Shown piece by piece: positions 59,667 to 64,000 of a stretch of DNA of 64,000 bases. Within the stretch, counting starts at the first letter, position 1; the number at the start of each line of letters is the position of its first letter. This stretch comes from JBFWRK01 sp050248955 (GTDB lineage: Bacteria > Actinomycetota > Acidimicrobiia > Acidimicrobiales > Ilumatobacteraceae): assembly GCA_050248955.1 (NCBI GenBank), contig JBFWRK010000005.1:186001-250000 (forward strand), written 5' to 3'. The notes beneath the pieces were generated by a model. That model did no database searches. It had not been told where the DNA came from and saw only the letters and a list, made by a program, of their open reading frames with translations. A program made the translations under genes and the position numbers.

Positions 59667-60077
59667 TCACGTTCGGACCAGCGCCACCGGGCACGTCGCC
59701 CGATGGGCGACCGCCTGACTCGTCGAGCCCAGGAGCGAGCCGACGACGGATCCGTGCCCGTGCGAACCGACCACGAGCAGCTCGGCGCCCGCCGACGCGT
59801 CGACGAGGGCGGCCACGGATGCCCCTTCCACGAGGTGCGTGACCACGGTGACGCCGCTCGCCGCGACGTGGTCGGCTGCATCTTGCAGGGTGCGGGCGGC
59901 GTCGGCCTCCATCATGTCCCGGGGACCGGTCCGGTCATCGCGGTGACCCTGGTACGGGTAGGTCCATGCGTGCACCACGTGCAGCTCGGCGTCGCGCAGC
60001 GTCGCTTCCTCGACGGCGAAGTCCAAGGCGCGTTCTGCCGCGGCTGAACCATCGATGCCGACGATGATCTTCTTCAT
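59667..60077 (-). CDS. Universal stress protein, single domain
   Basis: A 136-residue UspA-fold protein: KKIIVGIDGSAAAERALDFA at the start and the ATP-binding motif GSHGHGSVVGSLLGSTSQAV near the end. ATG 60077 has AGGAGG five bases upstream. It is divergent from a three-domain stress protein at 60219, and the pair probably shares control. The signal is unknown. Confidence 0.92.
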   Translation of the reverse strand: MKKIIVGIDGSAAAERALDFAVEEATLRDAELHVVHAWTYPYQGHRDDRTGPRDMMEADAARTLQDAADHVAASGVTVVTHLVEGASVAALVDASAGAELLVVGSHGHGSVVGSLLGSTSQAVAHRATCPVALVRT

Positions 60078-60218
60078 GGCGTCCTCCTGAGCGTCCTCCA
60101 GCATGCCCCGGCACGGAGCGAGCGAGCTAGGGCCCAACGTCCCCTACAGAGAGAGCGGACGACCACTGGCGGCGACCCGCACCCCCGGCCAGACTAAGGG
60201 CGCCGAAAGGAGGCCATC

Positions 60219-61457
60219 GTGTTCGATCACGTTGTCGTTCCGATCGATTTCTCCCCCGAGAGCGAGCAAGCCCTTCCCCACGCCGTCGAGTTCGCTCGCC
60301 GTGCACAGCTGCCGGTGGAGCTGCTCAGTGTCGCAACGAAGCACCACTACGCGGACGCTGCAGAGCGACTCCGGCAGCTCGCCGAGGACCAGGGCGCCGG
60401 AGCGTGGACGGTCATCGAGACCGAAGACCCGGCCGAGCAGGTCCTGTTCGACAAAGCGCTCACCACGCACGGCGCGCTGTGGTTCGTCGGTTCCCATGCA
60501 CGCACGTCGTTGGGCGAGCTGCTCCTCGGGAGCGTGAGCGAAGACCTCGTGCGAGACGTCGAGCGACCGATGGTCGTCGTCGGGCCGAAGGCCGTGACGC
60601 CTCGCTCCGGCAACGTGCTCGCCGTCGCGCTCGACGGCACGGTCGGCTCCGAGGCGGTCCTCCCGGCCGCGCTCGAGCTCGCCCGCCGCTTCAACCTCGA
60701 GCTGCGACTGTTGCAGATGGCGACCACGGAGGTCCCGACGGACGTCGCCGAGACGTCGTACCTCGCCCGTGTCGCCGCCCGACTCGGCGCGCCCGGTTGC
60801 CGCGACTACGACGTGCTCCACGGCAAGGACGCGGCGCACATCCTCGGGGACTACGTCGAGGCGCACGAAGAGGTCCTGATGCTCGCGATGGCAACCCACG
60901 GCGTGCCGGCCGGTGCGCCGCGGCTGATCGCCGGCAGCACCGCGTTCGACACCACCCGCCGCCTCGAGGTGCCGGTCCTCGTGTACCACCCGGCGTCAGA
61001 GCCGGCTGCCGAGGTCGGGCGGCCCCGCGTCGTGGTCGGCGTCGACACGATGGGGGATTCCGCGGAGGCGGTGATGTGGGCAGCGGACGAAGCAGCCCTC
61101 AGGAACCTGCCGCTCGTGATCGTCCACGCGTGGATCTACCCTGCGTACGCGGCATCGCCGTACGCGTACCCGATCGGCCCCGACATCGAGGTCGTGCGGG
61201 ACGCCGCCAAGCAGGAGCTCGCCGACGCGGTCCAGGCCGTCAAGGACCGCCATCCGGAGCTCGCCGTCGACGGCATCCTCGCCGAGGACACACCGGGCCA
61301 CCAGCTCGTCGACCAGAGCGTCGGTGCCGACCTCCTCGTGGTGGGAAGCCACCACCGTGGTCGGTTGTCGGAGTTCCTCGGTCTGTCGGTCTCGGCGACG
61401 TGTGCGCAGCGAGCCGATTGCCCGGTCATCATCGTGCCCTGCGTGACCCCGGCCTGA
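60219..61457 (+). CDS. Universal stress protein with three Usp domains
   Basis: A 412-residue protein made of three UspA-like repeats, at about 1-125, 128-265 and 268-412. The third keeps a full nucleotide motif (GSHHRGRLSEFLGLSVS), the first a similar one (GSHARTSLGELLLGSVS), and the second a weakened one (MATHGVPAGAPRLIAGSTA). GTG 60219 has GAAAGGAGG six bases upstream. Tandem pairs are common in the family; three in a row are less so. Confidence 0.85.
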   Translation: MFDHVVVPIDFSPESEQALPHAVEFARRAQLPVELLSVATKHHYADAAERLRQLAEDQGAGAWTVIETEDPAEQVLFDKALTTHGALWFVGSHARTSLGELLLGSVSEDLVRDVERPMVVVGPKAVTPRSGNVLAVALDGTVGSEAVLPAALELARRFNLELRLLQMATTEVPTDVAETSYLARVAARLGAPGCRDYDVLHGKDAAHILGDYVEAHEEVLMLAMATHGVPAGAPRLIAGSTAFDTTRRLEVPVLVYHPASEPAAEVGRPRVVVGVDTMGDSAEAVMWAADEAALRNLPLVIVHAWIYPAYAASPYAYPIGPDIEVVRDAAKQELADAVQAVKDRHPELAVDGILAEDTPGHQLVDQSVGADLLVVGSHHRGRLSEFLGLSVSATCAQRADCPVIIVPCVTPA

Positions 61458-61471
61458 CGACCGGCTGACCG

Positions 61472-61507
61472 TCGCCAGGACCACGACCGACGGTCAGGTC
61501 CTGGCGA
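61472..61507. terminator. Hairpin between convergent genes
   Basis: tcgccaggacc pairs with ggtcctggcga over 11 bases around a 14-base loop. It lies after the three-domain stress protein and overlaps the last codons of the MBL nuclease on the other strand. It may end both transcripts. Confidence 0.5.
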
Positions 61508-62888
61508 GGCGCACCCGTTCGCCGTCGTTCGGTACGACGGCAGTCCAGTCGTACGCTTGCTCGACGCGTGCCTGTAGCGCGCGAGACGCCTGCAGCTCGC
61601 CGTGCACGACGAACACCGTTTCGGGAGCTCGTGCCGCCGTGCCCAGCCACGAGACCAGTTCGTCGGCGTCGGCGTGCACCGAGAACGCCGGCAGGTCGAC
61701 GATCTCGGCGCGGACCCGGATGTAGCGGCCCATCATCTTGAGCTCGCTGGCACCCTCGGCGAGATGCCGGCCACGAGTGCCTTCTGCCTGGAAGCCGACC
61801 AGGATCACGGTGTTGCGCCGGTCCGGGAGCGCGGCCGCGAGATGGTGGACGACGCGCCCGCCGGTCGCCATGCCCGACGCGGCGATGATGATCGAGGGCT
61901 CGCGCAGCTCGGACACGATCCGGGACTCGTCCGCGTCGTGCACCTCCTCGAGCCGGTCGAGGCGGAGCGGGTCCTCTCCGATGTGCTCCTCGCGCACGTC
62001 GGCGCTCCCGTTCGCGAAGGCGTCCTTGTACACCCGCAGCGCGGCGAGTGCCATCGGGCTGTCGACGTAGATCGGGACCGGTGGCAGGCGGCCCTTCTCG
62101 GACAGCCCGCGCAGGTGGTGCATCACGACCTCGGTCCGGTCGACGGCGAAGGACGGGATGATCACCGTCCCGCCGCGTGCGATCGTCCGCTCGATCGCGT
62201 CTGCCAGCTCGTCGATCGCGCTCTCGTCGTGCCGGCGGTCGCCGTAGGTCGACTCGACGAGGATCCAGTCTGCGTCGCCGACAGGGTCGGGCGGCACGAG
62301 CAGCGGATGGTGGGGGCGGCCGAGATCACCGCTCGCCACGACGCTCGTCCCGTTGTCGAAGTCGATCCGGACCGTGGCCGAGCCGAGGATGTGGCCGGCC
62401 CGCCGGAACGTCACCTGGATGCCGGGCAGCACCTCGAAGGGCGCAGCGAAGTCGTGGCGCTGCAAGCGCTCGAGGGAGCGGCGGGCTTCGTCCTCGGTGT
62501 ACAGCGGCAAGGCGGGCTCGTGGCGCGACCATCCGTACCGGTTCGCGTTCTCGGCGTCCTCCTCCTGGATGTGGCCGCTGTCAGGCAGGATGATGCTCGT
62601 CAGCGCGGCGGTGTCGTGCGTGACGTGGACCGGACCGCCGAAGCCGTCCACGACGAGCCGGGGCACGTAGCCGCAGTGGTCGAGATGGGCGTGGGAGAGG
62701 ACGACGGCGTCGATCGACGACGGGTAGACGGGGAACTTCGACCAGTTCCGCACGCGGAGGTCCTTGATGCCCTGGAACAGCCCGCAGTCGAGCAGGACAC
62801 GCCGTCCGCCGTGCTCGACCAGGAACTTGCTGCCGGTCACGGTGCGCACACCGCCGAGGAACGTGACGGAGGTCGTCTCAGGGGCCAT
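61494..62888 (-). CDS. MBL-fold/beta-CASP RNA nuclease
   Basis: A 464-residue metallo-beta-lactamase nuclease of the CPSF/YSH1 group. The zinc site is HAHLDH (66-71), with further ligands His in AGHILGSA and Asp in ASGDLG. The beta-CASP domain (about 215-340) includes STYGDRRHDE and SAMAL-type PMALAALRVY; later motifs are ASGMATGG and SVHADADE. Such enzymes process or degrade RNA. No operon partner. Confidence 0.9.
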   Translation of the reverse strand: MAPETTSVTFLGGVRTVTGSKFLVEHGGRRVLLDCGLFQGIKDLRVRNWSKFPVYPSSIDAVVLSHAHLDHCGYVPRLVVDGFGGPVHVTHDTAALTSIILPDSGHIQEEDAENANRYGWSRHEPALPLYTEDEARRSLERLQRHDFAAPFEVLPGIQVTFRRAGHILGSATVRIDFDNGTSVVASGDLGRPHHPLLVPPDPVGDADWILVESTYGDRRHDESAIDELADAIERTIARGGTVIIPSFAVDRTEVVMHHLRGLSEKGRLPPVPIYVDSPMALAALRVYKDAFANGSADVREEHIGEDPLRLDRLEEVHDADESRIVSELREPSIIIAASGMATGGRVVHHLAAALPDRRNTVILVGFQAEGTRGRHLAEGASELKMMGRYIRVRAEIVDLPAFSVHADADELVSWLGTAARAPETVFVVHGELQASRALQARVEQAYDWTAVVPNDGERVRLART

Positions 62889-62982
62889 CTCGTCGAAGGC
62901 TAGGTCAGCGACGCGGGAGGTACCTGGTTCGCAGGGCGCGCACGCTTATCATCGGCGCGGCAGCGAGTACGAAGGCAGGGCG

Positions 62983-63822
62983 ATGAGCGATCCGAACCAG
63001 GGACCTGGACCGACCGGTACGTCGGGCAGCCGATCACCGTGGCCGCCCCCGTCCGACGTCACGCCGACGGAAGGGCTCCCCACCGTCGAGGACCAGCACC
63101 CGTCGAAGCCGTGGAAGGAGATCCTCACGGTGCTCGGGATCGTCGCGTCGATCGCGATCATCCTGATCGCGATCTTCCCGTTCATCAACGACGACGACGA
63201 GGCCGACGGGAACGGCGTGGCCTCCGGGACGACCGTCCTCGCCGGCGGGGAGACCACGGTCGCCGCCGAGGTGCCCGTCGAGACCACGGTCGATCCGACA
63301 GCAACGGCACCCCTGCCGAGCGAGACGGTCCCCGTCGTGGCAGGGCCGCTCGTCGTCGCCGCGGTCGAAGCGTCCTGCACGGCGCCCGACTCGACCGATT
63401 CGCGCGGGAACCGCGTCACGTTCGTCGCCCAGAACCTCGTGGACGGCGTGCCGACATCGGCCTGGCGCTGCGCGGGCGATGGCAGCGGCCAGTCGCTGAC
63501 CTTCACCCTCGCTGCTCCCTCGACCGTGACGCAGCTCGGTGCGATCCCCGGGTTCGCCACGATCGACCCGTTCAACGGCGACGACCGCTTCGTCGAGAAC
63601 CGGCGCGTCGTCTCCGCCCGCTGGAGCTGCCTGGCCCCCGGTGGCGTGCAGACCGCGTCCGCGATCCAGACCTTCGCCGACGACCGGCAGATGCAGACCA
63701 CACCGGTCAACGGCTTCACCGGGTGCGCGGCGATCCGCTTCGAGGTCACCGGCGCGACGCCGGCCGCACGGCGCGACTTCGTCGCCGTCGCCGAAGTCAG
63801 CATCGCCGGCGCGACTCCCTGA
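62983..63822 (+). CDS. Membrane-anchored protein with discoidin-like external domain
   Basis: A 279-residue protein: Pro-rich cytoplasmic N-tail, one TM (about 47-68, LTVLGIVASIAIILIAIFPF), a Thr/Val/Pro linker, then a beta-rich external domain (about 130-275). The domain has QNLVDGVPTSAWRCAGDGSG and TQLGAIPGFATIDPFNGDDRF, like F5/8 C-type (NADase-type glycan-binding) domains. Four cysteines may form two disulfides. A carbohydrate-binding role is inferred. Confidence 0.75.
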   Translation: MSDPNQGPGPTGTSGSRSPWPPPSDVTPTEGLPTVEDQHPSKPWKEILTVLGIVASIAIILIAIFPFINDDDEADGNGVASGTTVLAGGETTVAAEVPVETTVDPTATAPLPSETVPVVAGPLVVAAVEASCTAPDSTDSRGNRVTFVAQNLVDGVPTSAWRCAGDGSGQSLTFTLAAPSTVTQLGAIPGFATIDPFNGDDRFVENRRVVSARWSCLAPGGVQTASAIQTFADDRQMQTTPVNGFTGCAAIRFEVTGATPAARRDFVAVAEVSIAGATP

Positions 63823-63865
63823 TCGGGGGACGCACCCAGGCGGTCGTCTTGTACCGTCGCCGGCA

Positions 63866-64000
63866 ATGACTCGGATCGTTGCGTTGGACGTGCTCGACGT
63901 GCGCTTCCCGACGTCCGACGGCTTCCACGGCAGCGATGCGATGAACGCCGACCCGGACTACTCGGCGGCGTACGTGATCCTGCGGACGGATGCGGCGACG
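63866..64000 (+). CDS. L-fuconate dehydratase, 5' end (cut by window edge)
   Basis: The first 45 residues read MTRIVALDVLDVRFPTSDGF, then GSDAMNADPDYSAAYVILRTD. This matches the N-terminus of L-fuconate dehydratases of the enolase superfamily, including the GSDAMNPDPDYSAAYV stretch. The catalytic barrel lies outside the window. It would convert L-fuconate to 2-keto-3-deoxy-L-fuconate. Confidence 0.75.
   Translation, partial: MTRIVALDVLDVRFPTSDGFHGSDAMNADPDYSAAYVILRTDAAT

Noticed and set aside
1..64000. tRNA, rRNA, insertion sequences, prophage or integrase genes
   Set aside because: I looked for cloverleaf-like stretches, transposase or integrase motifs and terminal repeats, and saw none I could support.

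Overview
This is a 64-kb window of uniformly GC-rich DNA (close to 70% by eye). A WhiB-family iron-sulfur regulator marks it as actinobacterial. The flagellar and chemotaxis cluster without outer-membrane ring genes (no flgH or flgI), together with the general gene style, suggests a motile member of the Acidimicrobiia such as an Ilumatobacter relative. That placement is inference and was not tested by a database search.

Layout. 1-4.3 kb: accessory metabolism (end of an unknown gene, a CoxE-type VWA protein, and an IclR regulator followed by a ring-cleaving dioxygenase and an esterase). 4.4-12.6 kb: regulatory block (CheX-like phosphatase, CheY, two NarL-type regulators, a sigma-70 family factor, three unknown proteins, WhiB, a DUF3303 protein and an EAL-HDOD protein). 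12.8-21 kb: chemotaxis operon cheA-mcp-cheW-[mcp remnant]-cheY-cheB-cheR followed by fliL. 21-23.7 kb: a GAF/PAS/GGDEF/EAL protein. 23.7-29.6 kb: motB, motA and flbD divergent from flgN-flgK-flgL, then a tandemly duplicated intergenic segment. 29.2-34.4 kb: flhA, an FlhF-like protein without a GTPase domain and a small membrane protein, divergent from fliW-csrA. 34.4-53.9 kb: a near-continuous minus-strand run of 23 genes, read in the order fliD, fliS, fliT-like, a FliF-tail membrane protein, fliH, flgB, flgC, fliE, fliF, fliG, fliI, fliJ, lytic transglycosylase, fliK, flgD, flgE, fliM, fliN, fliO, fliP, fliQ, fliR, flhB. 54-55.1 kb: flagellin fliC with its own terminator and a leader hairpin. 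55.1-57.5 kb: a 20-bp tandem repeat block, a VanY-type peptidase, an unknown gene and a second CheX-like protein. 57.5-64 kb: housekeeping and stress genes (DUF1345, universal stress proteins, MBL/beta-CASP nuclease, start of an L-fuconate dehydratase).

How it works together. The export gate (FlhA, FlhB, FliP, FliQ, FliR, FliO), ATPase complex (FliH, FliI, FliJ), C ring (FliG, FliM, FliN), MS ring (FliF), part of the rod (FlgB, FlgC, FliE), hook (FlgD, FlgE, FliK), junction, cap and filament (FlgK, FlgL, FliD, FliC), their chaperones (FlgN, FliS, a FliT-like protein), the stator (MotA, MotB, FliL) and one chemotaxis pathway are all here. Recognisable FlgF/FlgG distal rod proteins, FlgM, a dedicated FliA and FlhG are not in the window. 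FliW and CsrA are adjacent, and the fliC leader carries a hairpin with GGA in its loop plus a GGAGG ribosome site, which fits CsrA/FliW control of flagellin translation.

Most unusual items: a single-pass membrane protein ending in a FliF-like FliG-binding tail; the remnant of a second chemoreceptor gene; an FlhF-like protein without its GTPase; two large palindromes before the sigma-factor gene; a receiver with glutamate at the phospho-acceptor site; and two intergenic repeat blocks.
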